Origin: Prinia subflava | Lineage: Eukaryota; Chordata; Aves; Passeriformes; Cisticolidae | NCBI RefSeq assembly: GCF_021018805.1 | Contig: NC_086283.1 | Coordinates: forward strand, 15,203,162-15,267,161 | Reading direction: 5' to 3' | DNA length: 64,000 bases | Shown: positions 23,825-37,700 of the stretch, in pieces | Layout of the letters: each line of letters starts with the position of its first letter | Numbering within the stretch: position 1 is the stretch's first letter | Program-made: the position numbers and the translations under genes | The notes under the pieces: model-generated | The model's database searches: none | The model's input: only the letters and a program-made list of their open reading frames with translations | What the model was told of the DNA's origin: nothing

Positions 23825-23953
23825 CTTGTGCGTTGTACATGCTGACAGAAGGGTTGTTATAGACCGCCGATTCCCCGAGCAATGTATTATAAGGGTTGTT
23901 AGTGCCATGAGGACGAAGCAGAGCATTGGTTATAAGATGATTAGCCATGGCTC
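23825..23953 (-). CDS. ADGRL3: ADGRL3 in-frame tail cassette exon (GAMANHL)
   Basis: This 129-nt exon has the acceptor cgggctgctccag and the donor GCACAAG|gtgtgc. It is symmetric (phase 1 to phase 1), so skipping keeps frame. With the incoming G it encodes [20 protein letters not shown] and [20 protein letters not shown], then NAQ. The peptide closely matches the alternatively used latrophilin tail segment I know from mammalian LPHN2 and LPHN3. It contains a local [10 protein letters not shown] core that is shared between the paralogues. The donor has gtgtgc instead of a strong gtaagt, which fits regulated use. A T-rich tract (minus strand) precedes the acceptor. Confidence 0.93.
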
Positions 23954-26900
23954 CTGGAGCAGCCCGATAGAAAGACAGAGAAAAAAAAACAACAAAAAAG
24001 GTCAATCAGGCAAATGTGGTATTAAAAAAAAGGGAAAAAGAACATTCAGAATGACAACAGTTGAAATAGTCCTGATTACAAGCAGCCAGCTAATTAGACT
24101 CGGAAAACTGTATGCCACTAAAGCAGAACAGATGTTACTGACGATGCACAAATCCAAACCAACGCAAAAGAAAATGTATCAGAAAGCGGATAAGCTACAT
24201 TTATGGTGGTTCCCCAGTTGCTTGGAGTGTAAGCAAGGCTGCGCCCACATGCTTGCTACAAAGAAAGAAAGGAAGATGGCAGCCTACACAATGTGGGGGG
24301 AAAAACTCTCCGGAAAGTGCCAAATGAATAATAAAAAAAATATATATAATGACTAACAGACAACAGCACATTCAACTCCCACTATGTGCTAGGATCTCTT
24401 TTACCACTCCTTCACAACACATCTAAATCAAAAAAAGCAGAATTATAGAGAAAGGATGGAGAATGCAGTCTCCTCAAACGATCTCAGCATTTCTCAGACA
24501 GCAGTTATTTCTCATGTCTTAAGAGGGCAAGTTTCACTTCAGCTGTTTCTCTGATACCACCATCAAGAACATCCACAAACAGCTGAATCCATCCTGGAAG
24601 GTGACAGCACTACAGCTCCATCTGGCATTTCTATCAGGAATGAGAGTGGCCACGAAGTGCATGTCTCAAGGCTCTCTGTGTGCCCCACAAACACCTTGTT
24701 TCCCCACTCCCGCATCTCTTTGCTGCTGTTTCCAAGCACTCAGCCCAGCAGTTGTCCTTTGCTTTTTGGTTTATCCCTTGGAGACACAGCCTCTGGACCT
24801 GTGCTTTTCGGGATCATCATGGCCTCACAGGTGGCTGCCAGGACCTACCTCAATTCCTACTGCAGGCATCAACCCATGAAGCAAAGTCTCCACCTACCTT
24901 TTAGCTGACCTACAGGATGAAAAACCCTTAAGCCCTTGCTCTTAACCTCTTCTAATCTCCAGAGACATGACTGAACAAAAAAAACCCTTGCTCTTCAGGG
25001 CCATTCCCACTGAGTACTAGAGCAGGAAGGATGACCATGGTTTTTAAACTCCAGGACTAAACTGTAAAGACAAAACCTTTCCACCAGGAAAGGAAGTCAT
25101 TGGTGAAACAACTAGAGCTAGTTAGGACAGGACTGTCATAGGGCTCAGGTGAGCTGGCTGTCACCAACATCTGATAGCCTCAACCCAAAGAAGTAACTGA
25201 AAAGCCAATCCCAAACCCAGTAACGCTTTCAGGAATGCTTTTATCATTGTCTGAGGCATGGAGACCTCATTTGCCTGTTTTAGGTGTGGAGGTGGCCCCA
25301 CGCTGAGGTGAAGGCTGCTTTTGCAAGGTAGGTAGGGCACTGGATACAGTCTCTTTGGATGGAATTGATGAGGATATATAAGCCCTAAGCACCTTTGGCT
25401 GGTACAAATCCCTTTCACAGAGAGTTCTCTGAAAGCTCACACCTACTAATTATTTACAGGAAGGCAAAACCTGGCCAAACCTCAGACTGGGTGGAGGCTG
25501 CCTCCTGCCGTGCTTGTATGCAGGCCTGGGATGGCATTTCCCAGTGTCTTTGCAGGTAGAGTAGAGAGCAGGCTGTTTCTTGCCTCTCCCCCATCATCCC
25601 CCAGCACTTCCCAGCCCCAGGCATATGGCATTAGCGGATCACTTAATCAGTCTTTTGAGCACAGGACAAAGTAGAAGGCAGTGTTGTATGGGGGCTGCAT
25701 GCCAGGGAGGCTCCTCAACACATGCAGCTAGAAAAAAAAAGACTTGTTTTCTCTCACCTGATATTTTTGTCTATGCTGATGGAAAGCAAGATGAGCTGCT
25801 GTGTTTGAAAATAAGGAAACAAAGCTGTCTCCTGTAAGAAAACATTATAGGAACGCTTAACTAAGTAACCTTGAATGTAACTAGTCGGTAAATGAGTCAA
25901 TTCTTTCTTTCTGGTAGTGTGTTTTTTCTTAATCTCACATACATCTGGGATGAGGGACTGTAGGAACCATTTCTCTTCTTGCGCTAGTTTTATACCAGTG
26001 AGCACTAAGGCCATTAAAATTGTTTCTGCTTTCATCCCACTTTTAATCAAGCTAGGCCATAAAAGATTCAAAAAGGGGCTCACTTTTATAATAGTCATGA
26101 GAATGTCCAGAGTTAATGCCAGCCATAAACTCAGAAGTGATATAATCCTCCCATCTGAGATTTAACTCAATCTTCAACTCAGTCCCTGATATGAAAAATA
26201 TATCTACGGTAGGCTTTTGAGCACTTTAGCTTAAGGTGCCTTTAAATGCCAGTTGCCAGAAAGAGCATCTCACCCGATATATCCACAGCCTGATCTTGTC
26301 TAGTGAACCCCAGCAGGCAGGCACAAGCTGATCCCACCATGGCTGGGCAGGAGAAGCTGTTGTGCACGAGGGATGCTCTCAGATTGCGACTAGAAAGAAG
26401 GGATCAACCTGTGTAAGCACTTAAGTGTAGGTTTTGCTTGCCTACATTTGCTAGCGTAGTGGGCTCTGGAATGAGCTGAATTCACACAACTATGGCCCTT
26501 TCAGCCAACTTTTAATACAGATCCATGACTCTTGACTACAGACTTGGCAAAAAAAGCTGAAAATACAGAATAAGTAATTTTTGTTCTTGGGTGTGAAAAA
26601 GACAGGGCTTGGTACTACAGCCATCCATTCCTGTATGCAGCAACTGAGCAAAAAATACTTCATCTTCTGCTTTCCTCTCCCTTGATTTCATTAAGATTTT
26701 TTAATTTACTGTTCAAAATGCCACTTTTAATGGCAGTGCTGAGTAAAAAGTCTCCTGGTGCAAATCCAAATCAAACCCTCTGCGCTAGCATGTTCAGATA
26801 TCTTTCAAGACTTTCAGAGACCCAACTGGGCCCTAAGCACTCTGCAGCAGCTTCCCATCATGTTGAGCTGGCAAACTTCATAGTCTCTGCACGACACAAT

Positions 26901-27144
26901 AAATGTAACTTTGGCATCTTAAATACAAAATTATATGTACCCTGTATTCATAAATTTGGGCTCTTGTTTCTTACTAACTGCTCTTGAGTTGCAAAATTCC
27001 CAGCCTAAAAGGGTGCTGAGAAAGGACTGCTTCCAGGGTCCAAAAAGTCCACAGTTAAACCTTTTGATAAAACAGTAATACACCAACCCTCTCCCCCCGC
27101 CAAAAAACCCAAACCAAACCGCCTCACCTCCACTCCCCCCACAA

Positions 27145-27176
<32 letters not shown>

Positions 27177-28093
27177 AAAAGAAAAAAAAAAGAAAAAAAA
27201 GAAAAAAAAGAAACAACAAACCCCTCATAATTTGGTTTCTCTTTCCCAGGAGAAAGAAAGAAAAATGTAATTCCAGCCATACATTTAAGTATCATCCTGA
27301 CTTTTTTATACCACTTTATCATTGCCATAGCAACCAATGGGACTATTAGGAAAAGCAGATTAGGTCTGCAGATGAGGCAGGAGCAGAAGGAGCAGGTAGA
27401 CAACGGAACTATGACCTCATTTGCATGAAAATAGCCTTGGAAACAGAAAGCCAACAAAACCCGAATAAAGTAATCATGGGATTGTAGCAACATGCTCTCC
27501 CAAAACACCAGGGTTATTCTGCAGTCCTGCGTGCGGGTGTGCATCACTGCGGCTGCAATTATAAAGGTCAGTGCACATCCAGGGGCCCAAAAACCAGAAA
27601 GATCAGGGCTGCAAGTGCCTGTCAACCACCTGGAATCTCCTCCATGTCAGTGCACTCTTGGGATGGGACCCTTGGCAGCTGTCTGGGCCGGCATTGGCCA
27701 CGTGCCTAATATCCTCAGCAGGCAGCAGTTATCACCACTTACTTTTATTTATTCACTTACTGCTGGATCCTCGGCTTTCAGCATCTGTGGTGCAACACAG
27801 AGCTCTCCCAGCAAACCCCACAGCTCTGTGTCATCCTTGCTTTCCTACATTCCAGAAACTGCAGCCCCTGTACAATTGAATGCAGCGATAATTTTTTGGA
27901 AGAGATTTGTGGAATGACTGTATGGGAAAACTGCACCTTGTTAAACACAAGTATGGTTTATTCACTCACTGAAAGCAACGGATGAAAATTGTGATGACAA
28001 GCACATGTTGCCAGACTCTAGGCTGCATCACTCAGGAATAAAACTCAAAAACATTTCTTGTGGGCAGCTGGCTGACAAAACCACACAGGTTAC
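23954..28093 (-). other. ADGRL3 intron upstream of the 129-nt cassette
   Basis: It contains the A-rich tract at 27143-27216 and otherwise unremarkable intronic sequence. Confidence 0.7.
27143..27216. repeat. A-rich low-complexity tract
   Basis: This is poly(A) with single G interruptions. It creates an artefactual poly-Phe reading frame on the minus strand. Confidence 0.9.
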
Positions 28094-28120
28094 CTTGAAT
28101 CATCTGCATGGTGTACCCAT
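28094..28120 (-). CDS. ADGRL3: Candidate 27-nt ADGRL3 tail microexon
   Basis: Reading the minus strand, the acceptor ttttccttccag is followed by 27 bases and then the donor CAAG|gtaacc. With the G left by the exon at 38797 it reads DGYTMQMIQ and leaves a G again (phase 1 to phase 1). It would therefore slot in front of either the 129-nt cassette or the last exon without changing frame. Size, symmetry and splice signals resemble neuronal microexons. I do not firmly recall this peptide from a mammalian isoform, so the call rests on splice-site grammar alone. RNA-seq junctions would settle it. Confidence 0.55.
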
Positions 28121-31100
28121 CTGGAAGGAAAATGGATTCAACTGCTCCTCTGGATTTTCTGAATAATACTGTCACTCACCATGGTTCTGCCTGGGTGAAA
28201 GGGTTTGAGCAGCACTGCTTTAGTAAGCTGGGATCATCTGTCTGCACAGGCAACACCAACACCATATATCTTTTTTGACTTCTGGTCTTTTCAATTGCAT
28301 ACCGAAATGGTTTTGGTATGTGCATTTTTGCAGGGGACTGGAGAGATTCCCCCATGGCCCAGCAAATGTGGCAGAAGAGCATTTTGCTGAGAAAGGACCA
28401 GTTTAAAAATTTAATTGGATGAACTATTCAATGCTTAAAAAATGTCCATACAAAATCAGTATTGTCCAAATTAAATGTTTTCACTTTTTGTTCCAGAAGA
28501 GTGGCTGGTATGAAAGCTTTGACATTTTCATAGTATTTCATCTTTTTACTAGAGTAGAAACAGAAATAGTTTAGAAAAAGCACATCTGAGTCATAACAAA
28601 AATCTTTCATTGCCTCTGACCCAGCAATTCCAAAATGTAAATTTTTTGGGGCTTTTTTGTTTGTTTCAGAAGGAAATATATGTACTGCTGTGTTTTTAAT
28701 CAGTCTCAATCCTGTTTCCTCCCTATTTTGCCTGCAAGGCAGCTCCCTTTCTGCAAGGTAAGAGCACAGTGCTGTACTCCTGCCTGCTCTGATTCCTGAA
28801 GCACTCATCTTGTGGTTCACATCCACCATGAACCAGGTCCCTCAGCTTCCTGCACATCATGTCCTTGACTTCAGACTAATCTGCAGGGATAAGTGACTGC
28901 TAGGAAGAACATGGACCATTCCCTGAAGGTAGAAGAGTTCCTGAGCTCTCAGGGGACATGGTTTAGCTTGGACACAAATGATGTGGTAAGAGCTCAGTCT
29001 TCCTCTAAGTGTCCATTAAAACAACCCCATAACACACACTGCCTTACCCTAAATGTAGTAAATAGCTCAGACTTGAATGTCACTGGAATAGCCTCTCTGC
29101 ACTGATTTCAGTTTGTAAATTCTGGCTAGTTTTATACCTCACTCAGTATTAACTTACTCTATTTTGCTCCCAGGGAAACAAAAATAGGTTTGTAGGAGTC
29201 AAAGCTCTAGTATTCTTTGAAACTTTCCTTACCAGCATTCCACAGTGTCCTTTTCTACAGGTAGAGCTTTCAAGTATTTAATGAATTCTGGTCTTCCATG
29301 TGTTCACAATTTGTTCTAACAATAAATGCAATTATGACAAGAAAAATCACACATATTTGCTGGAGGACAGCAGGTATTTTCAGCATTTTTCCAAGTTCCT
29401 TCCACGAATGCTCTGACATTTAGATTTATCGAGCTCTGTTCTTATAATAGCCAACAGGATTCAGTTAATAAACTTCAATAAACTTCCCTATTAAATTTCT
29501 CTCAAATAGGTTTGTTGTCACTTGCAGCATCTAATCTATTCATTGTGAAGCTATTAATACCGACTGCAGTGAAATGGAGTTTCAGTAAATGAGGTTGTTA
29601 AGCTCTGGGCCATCTTCTGCCACATGAAACATCCCATGCTTTTATGCAGAGATAGGGGAGCAAAAGTATTTCTTTGATTCCTTTTCTTACCCTCCCTCTC
29701 TTCGTCAATTATTTAGGATGACAAACCTCTGCTGGATTTTTAATCTGCAGGCCATGTTCAAAACACACAGCTAGTCCACATCGAATTATCAGTATTTGCT
29801 CACTCACTAACTACTTTTTCACTGCCTGGAGCAGAAACGTTGTTCCAGGATGGGACATTTCTTTATACCACTACTACCCCTTACACGGGTTTATACCACA
29901 CCGTATCTCAACTGTACAAACATGCATTATCCCTCATTGTTCCTGACTATGATTATATCTCATTAAACCTGAGGCCTTACCGAAGATGCACAGAGAGCCC
30001 TGCCTGTGGTGAAAATTGGACCACACTTACAGGAATCTATAACAGCAGCTATGCTTCCTTCCTTCCTCCTTCACAGTCATCATATTAAGACTGCTCTGCA
30101 GCAATACTCTGCCAGATCTAATACTCCCCAAAGCCTGCTCTGATTTCAGAAATTGCCTTGCCCTCACTTTTCCTCTTTAAAGCTGATCCACCTAATGACT
30201 GAACTTCCAATTATATGGCTGTCAATCTTAAAATCAAAACCAGTTCATAATATCTCCCAGAGGAAGAATGTCATGTCACTCACTGAAATCACTGCAACAA
30301 ATCTCAGCTAACACAGTCCCAGGCAGCAGAGAGGCACAATAAACCAGGAGAACACAAACAATGGGATCAATTTTGCACATAGGTAGAAATAAGAGTTAAA
30401 CTCCCAAAGTTTTGATCCTTGATGCAGAGAATCATAATTTTTCTAGCATAAAATGTACAGCTGATTGAAAAAGAGGGAAAAAAAAAACCAACCCAAACCC
30501 ACCAGAAGCAATTTGCTAGTCCTTTGGATGAAAGGCAGATGACTTTCCCTTTCAAACAGAAAATACTCCTCTGCTGTCACCCACCTGGAGCTTTTCTTTA
30601 CTTTGTATGTGATGATCAAGATGGGTCATTTTAAGGCCAGTTGCTGACATTTAGCCAAACCAACAGTTGTTTAACAGGGTTGCAGAGATTTTTGGCTTAC
30701 AAACAGAAATCCCTCATGACAGAACTGGTGCAATGGCATGTGAATTACTCCCTCCAAATACACCCTCCATCTGGTCAATGGGCCCCAGGAAGGGGCATCC
30801 ATGGGGTCAGGAGAGGGTAAGTGTGTCTGTAAGAGTCACAAGAAGGAACAGAAGAAGAAGGGCAGGGAGAATGAAACTAAACAGCTTCATTAGGAAAATG
30901 CCAGTGGTGGTGAAATGAGGAGGTAAAGGAACAGCTTCCCGCAGTGGGTAAAACGGAAGTTTTGAAGTCCTGATATAAATAGACTATGCCATTTCTTTTG
31001 CAGGTTGTCCCTGGAGTTGTGAGCACTAATACAAGCATCCAGGGTGCTGGGACAATGAGCATCCTTGAACACCAATCTGCTCAGTGAAGAGCAAGAGTGC

Positions 31101-34100
31101 ACCATTTGAGCAGCTGTGACTGGATGAGATGCTGGAAAACAGGCCACAGGCTGCCTGTGGATTAGCAGCCAAGTGGTGTCAGGGATTCTACCCTGCTTCT
31201 TACCCCTTGACTTTGACCAAACAACCACGGGACACTTAAGCATCTCCAGAAACCCCCTTCTCAAGTAGCACCTTAACTTAAAAATAATAGAAACTCAACA
31301 TCTAATCATATTCCAGAGAAGGGAGAGACTGGCACTGCTGCCACTGTTTGTGGCTAAACCAGAGGCCTCCAGGCTCCAGAACTGATGGATCCCTTGAAGC
31401 AGAGAATACATTTCCCAGGACTAAGGGCTTTGCAATGTGAGGATGACACTTAAGGGCAAGGACTGCTGCATCCCTCGGGTTCATGTGCCACCGTGCCCCT
31501 GCCAGCTCAGCAATGGTCAGCACAGACAACATTAGGCACTGGCACCTCTCAGCACTCTGTACAAAGGGACAGGTTTTGGGGGAGAGTGCCATGTTTTAGA
31601 CTTGAAGCAATGACAATGAAGAAGAGAGATTTGCATGTTGACAGACGATGGTCTCTCAGTGATCACTGAGGCTGCTGTCCCTGCCAAGGGCCATCACAGG
31701 TTCAGCTTTGATAATTCCTCTGCATTTATATCCATCAAACCCTGAGCATGACTGAAAACAAGAGCTCAAAACTTTCAAAGCATCTCCAGGGGGTGTTAAA
31801 CAGACATGGCTCTTGCTTTGCACCACATACCCAGCTGTGCAGTGGTACACACAAGACCAAACTGTCTGCAGAAGGCAGACACTTTCCTGTAGTCTAATTG
31901 TCTTTGAACTGTTAAGTGATCAGAAACCAATAATAATGTGGTTTTTTATATCTATTAATATTTTGATGAGTTCCCTTTAGGCACCTACAGATGCATTTAT
32001 GAACAAGTAGAGCAACTGTAGGCACCTTGGACATCCTGTGAGCCCTCTGCACTGAACCTGCTTACCCCAGAACCACAAAAGGAACAAGAAATAATGGAAA
32101 AAGAAAAGTGACCATTAACACTGCTGCCAACATGCATGTTCATATAGCCACAACTCACTAATTTAAAATTAGTAAGTCCCCACACCCTAAAATGATCTCT
32201 CTGAAAGACATGACATGAAAGCTGATTGACTTAACAAGAGGAACTGGGCCACTATTTGCTGCCAACTGTAAAAAGACAACAAATGGAAAGACAACAGAGG
32301 AAGCATTTATTCTCTAATACCTTCAAGCCACAAGAAAAGCCATTGGTGTTACTCAGAGCAGGTAAGAAGTGTGTAGACAGACACACAGATAGATCATTTG
32401 GTGGTGTCCTCTGAATATCGCCTCAAGATGAGCAGAGGCACTTCCACCTCTCCTAGAACTTGGCTGCTTGCTACTTGTTTTATATGCAACATAAATTTAG
32501 CAGAAATGTCTCTGTCACAGCGGTCACATTAATCCATCAAGGGGCAAACAAGAATCTTGAGAAAGGCTGATGCATGACAACAGTAGCGCTTCCACTGTCC
32601 AAATTTCCACCTTCTCTCTGCTTTTTCTAGGCAGCAAGGAGTCAACATTGGCAAAGGGCAATGAGCAGCAATTTGAAGTGTACCAGGGATGGGGTTTGAG
32701 ATCCCTGGCGAACCCAGTTCTGCTCCTTTCTTTTTTTTTTTCCTTTTCCTTCCTCCTCTGCTTGCCTGTGCTTTTTACGACACCTAATTCCACCCTGCTT
32801 TCACTTCTGTATTGGCCGGTGATGTCCACACCATGGCTCCCATCCCCCCTGCAGGTGGCTAAACCGAAACCTCTTGATCTTGCTACTCCGAGACACATTC
32901 AGCAGCCCTCACCTCTCAGCAGAAAGGGCAGATTTGGTGACCAAAACCTGACTCACTGCACTGTCTCAGTGCTAACCTACACCTCCTGTCTTCCAGAGTG
33001 ACAGTCTCCTACCAAAGGAAGAATTTAACCTTCTACTGGTGTTTTCTAAATAACTGCTTCTGAAAAATGCAGGGAAATGTATAAACCTGAAAATAATTCT
33101 GCAATACACACAGTTGTCCCCACTGAATTCACAGTGCAGATACAATTTCAGCCTGGAAATCACAGCTTAATTATATTTTTGGGTGGGTGGAAGGAATTTG
33201 ATGGGAGATTTCATTTAGGAAACAATCAGGTCTCGGTTGGGTTAGAAATCAGGATATTAATGTTCTTCATTTTAATTTTCCTCTCTGACTCAGATTCCCA
33301 CTGTTTGAATTTGAGCTCAATTTGTTCTGTTCATTATGAAGAAATCCACATGAATTTGACATTAAACTGATTACCTCTGAAAACAGTAGCAATAATTTCC
33401 CTTTTTCCTGTGTGTGTTTCAGATTAAGTCTTTGTGGTTGATACAAAAACACAGAGGAGAAATAATAAAGCAAAGGGAAATCAAGTATTTATTCTGGAAC
33501 GCTACCCAGAAGAGCAAACATGCAATGGTACTTATGCATTTGGGAAGAAAAAGCAAAGGGGAGCGTCAAACAATACCCTCATTTCCATTTCCCATTTCAG
33601 CCCATTTGCACAGGACCAAATAGGGAATGAACATGGCCTTCCTGGTCAGGGATAATATCTGTTGTGCCAATACTGGGGATCTGAGGGCTTTGTGATGACT
33701 CTGATGGGGTTTGCTGGCAAGGGCCTGCTCCCTCATGAAAGGACCCTTAGGGCCACATGGATGAATCTGTATTTAAGACTTACCATCCTTCAGTAAGAGC
33801 TGCCAGAGGTCCTGGGCTCCAGTCTGTAACACCTTTTGAGGTCCTTATGACCCCCATAGGCCTCAGTGATCTCAACAAAACCCACCAGGAAGCCACAGCC
33901 CTGCTTGGCTCTGGGCACCCAGTCCTTGCCTTTTGTCTGTCTCCTGGCTGGATCCTGGCCCTGGGTCGTAGCTCATTTTCCAGCCTTGTCTCTGCCAGTA
34001 TCTCCTGGTGGTATGGGCTGGACCCTGGACCAGATTCATCCCCTCACCTTGTCCAGGGCTCTGCCTCCTGGCTTAATCCCCTGTGTCACAATGAACCATG

Positions 34101-34310
34101 AGTGAGGGTTTGGATTGTGCTTGGCTCTCCCTCAGTTCCCAGGTGTTCTCCCTCATGAAACAGCTCTGCTCTTACAGCTCCCTGCTGTTTCTTTTCTTTC
34201 ACACAAGTGGAGCAGCAATGCAGACCACCAAGAAGTCCCTCCAGAAGACCTCCATGTATGAGGGTGGTAGGGATTCTGAGCAGTACTTTGGGGATGGATG
34301 GTCATAAAGC

Positions 34311-34318
34311 ATATATAC

Positions 34319-34353
<35 letters not shown>
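34311..34353. repeat. AT dinucleotide microsatellite
   Basis: The run is (AT)n interrupted by two ACAT units. It is self-complementary and could form a hairpin. It sits within an ADGRL3 intron, away from any exon. Confidence 0.9.
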
Positions 34354-34708
34354 GCCAAAAGACAAGAGGTGTACATACTCCTGTTTCTACAGCAGGACTG
34401 CTTTTGGGATAAACTATTAAATTTGCTGTCTAGTTTACAAGCTAAGAGTCAGGGCATTACAGCAGGAGAATAGCACCTGACCCAACACAACACACTTCTG
34501 TAGCAGTTTCTGTTCTTTCTGAAATCTGGTGGCTGAATCCCTAGCCCAACTGTGTGCTAACTTGAATTGATATACACAACTCCATCTGAGCATTTTCCTT
34601 TAACAAAGCACTGCCTTGTATCAGTGACAAAGTCCTTTGTCTCTGCTGCTCTTGAGTCTTACCAAAGTAAGAAACAGTCCTTTCTTTAACAGATAACTTA
34701 CACTTTTC

Positions 34709-34711
<3 letters not shown>

Positions 34712-34763
<52 letters not shown>
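34712..34763. repeat. A52 homopolymer
   Basis: Fifty-two uninterrupted A bases lie inside the 10.7-kb tail intron. No retroposon body or target-site duplication was recognised beside it. Length is likely polymorphic and sequencing-error-prone. Confidence 0.95.
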
Positions 34764-34766
<3 letters not shown>

Positions 34767-37700
34767 CACACATCATACTACCACCTCCCTTCCCCCAGCC
34801 TGAAAACCTGAAGGGTAAGAAAGCACCACATATTTCATGATGATTTTTTTCCTCTCCCAGTTGTCTCATACTCAGAGACAGTAATTACTGTATTGCCTCT
34901 CACCTAAGACATGGATAAAAATAGGCTGGTGTCACATTGCTGTTTCATGCTATGACTGCTTGTTTGCAAGGCTGGCTGAGCTATCCCAGAGCTTTTTGAC
35001 ATTAACACTCCGAAGATGCAAACAGACCCATCCCTCACGATTCTGAGGTGGCCAACTGCATGTACCCAAAACTCAGGCAAGCTCTGTTGCTTTTCCTTCA
35101 TACATTCCACTTTTCAGCCTTAAAAGTACTAAACTCCAGAAAACAGTCCATCCTAAATGTATTCATTTTGTATTACTTTTTCAGTACTGCATTCAAGTGC
35201 CTGCATTAAGATCACACCCCAATCACCCTGCAGGCAAAGGGTGACTTCTTTTTCCTACTTATGAGGTAATCAGCTTGGTTCAGCTTTTACACCTGTGAAG
35301 TTTTCAGCACTAGGAAAAGAAATGTAGAGCACAGGCTGGATGTGAAATGTTTGGCAGAAGTATGCAGCCAGACCCAGGGTGTGAAGAATTGGACAGAGTT
35401 GCTGAGTGGGAGTGCAAGGAGCAGGAATCCCCCTGGCTCCTGAAACTGAGACCTTGTTCATGGGGTGGACAGGCATGCTCTTCATTCGACAGTATAAAGG
35501 AAATCCACAGTCAGTTTCTCTTCTCTTTTTCCTGATTTCAGTGGTATCACAACACCAAATCCACATCACTACTAAGCCATAATGAGCAGCAAGGGGAAAC
35601 AAAGCCAGACATACTTTTTATTAATCAGTAATTAGACCCTACCTTCAGAAAATATCTGAAATAGTCTTGCATGCCTTAGCACATAATAAAGTTTTCATTA
35701 CAGAACACATTACATCAGGCAATTTTGGGGTTATGCCTGAAATTCCTGGTGTGATAAATGAGAATAAGAAAAGTAACATTATGGTCAATTACTTTAGCAG
35801 GGAGAGGGGGGAATTGTAGATAAAAGAGAATATGAAGCTGAAAAGTGCCATAAGCAGTGTGTTATCTGCTAAATTGGAAAAAGACACAGCTGTATGTCTA
35901 AAGGAGGGATGCACTAATACCAACACCATATTCCAGACTGATGCCCAGGAGGTTCATGAAGGAAGAAGGGATGAGATGTCATACAGAAATGCCAGTCATC
36001 ATACAGGAAATATAGATAGCTAGAGCAGTCTTGCCTGGGATATTATCATGTGGCAGGAGGCTGTGAATTTGATGAATGGCATCAGGGAAAAAAACAGGTT
36101 TCAATGAGACAGTACCCCAGTTACAGGATGTCTTACTGTTTTCTGCTCCCCCAGCAGGAACATGAAAACTCAGTGCTGGCCCAGGACATGGAGAAGTGGA
36201 ATTAAGCTCCATGACCTGGATGGTAGGACAATTCTGGGGACAAAGGATCATTTTCCTCCTGTTTTAAAACACAGACTGCTCTCTGAAGGCTCTGGGGAAA
36301 ATGCCAATACACATAGAATGTTTAACTTGGGATGGTACAGATAATTTTGTGCAAAAGGTGTCTAGGCTGGGAGGGTTGGGGAGTTTTGAACAGGAATGGG
36401 ACCCCATTGTATCAACCTCAGACAGAGAAAGCTACTGACCATACAGTTCAAGACTCATATTTGAATCCTCCAGCCTCACTAGCATGCTTGTAAATAAAAC
36501 ATTAATGAAACAGCTCCTTTAAAAATTAATAAATATGTAAATATTGAGATAAGAACTGTGAAAAACACATTGCCCCTCTGCTCTGTTCAGCCTGTAGCTC
36601 TCTGGAGAGTTTTCTCTATGGAAAGCTCTAAGACCACGAATGTTGCTGTTCAGCTGAAATAAACAGGATAAAGGGAGAAATATCTGCATGAATCCTATGC
36701 ACCTGGAATTACTGTTGATGTCAGGTGTATTTCCATATGGAACTGATCACCTGCTGCTTTGGAGATGCCATCTCCCATAGAAATGTTTTTAACCTCCCCT
36801 TTGCAAATACTTCTGTTTACCAGAAAAAAACAAAACCCTAACACAACAACAACCAATATTGTGCCTGCCTGTGCAAAAAAGAGGGAGGATGACTGTAGAA
36901 TTGTAAAACTTACTCAAGTCACTTCAGTGTTCTGCCTGAAAGGCTTCTCTCTAAGACACTTATCAGGCTGCTTCTGTAGTCAGTAGAGAGATTCAGGCTC
37001 TTCAGGTGATTCACCTCACTCAGTGTTACACAAGGAAAATTGCTGGATGAAACCTGCTTTAAAGATGCTTCCCCTGGCAGTTCATTTCCCAACTGACCTT
37101 TAAATAACAGGCACATGTAGTAACAGGCTCTCACCATACTGGGATTGTCCACTTGAAACCTCTTCACTTGTCCCAGTTGACAGTCATACTTCCCTCTTTG
37201 CACAGGAAAAAAATGCACAACTGAAAAAGGTGAGATACCTTTCTTTTGCTAGCAAGCCCAGAAGATCCTGTTTGCTAATACACATCCCTTGGTAACTTCA
37301 GCTGCATCAGAGAGCAAGTTCAACTTCTGTGCTAAGTAAAGGAGCAAACATTTCATGCGTAACACATTTTGGTTTGCACTGAGATGGAGCAGTGGGATGG
37401 CTGTGGGAAACAGTGGCTCTTGCTGGAATCTTTGTGTGACAACCAATTATCCTCTACATTAGACCCAGAGAAGCCTGGCTGCTGCTCTGCAGTCTTTAAT
37501 GCAGAGACAGAGAGAGATGTGAGGGCAGTGTATGTGTATAAATCTGCAGGCATTTGCAGTAATGGAATCTTACAGTCAACTTTAATAATGAATCTTCAGT
37601 GCAAAGGAAAAATATCCTGGCACAAAGAAGACCAGTGAGCTGAAGGACAGTACAGTTCCATGTTACACTGCCTTCCCCCTTTGCACTGATTTGGGCAGTG

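Noticed and set aside
27005..27625. 206-codon minus-strand ORF
   Set aside because: Its middle is poly-Phe from the A-rich tract at 27143-27216 and the flanks show no recognisable domain.
29840..30088. 82-codon plus-strand ORF with Tyr/Thr-rich sequence
   Set aside because: No family recognised, no splice or promoter context; chance ORF.
31656..31850. Minus-strand GYKCRG peptide resembling the GYKCHG of the alternative ADGRL3 tail
   Set aside because: The true alternative tail is encoded by the last exon in a second frame. This site lies upstream in the transcript and the resemblance is short.
34712..34763. Poly(A) run as a retroposon tail
   Set aside because: No element body, poly(A) signal or target duplication was recognised beside it.
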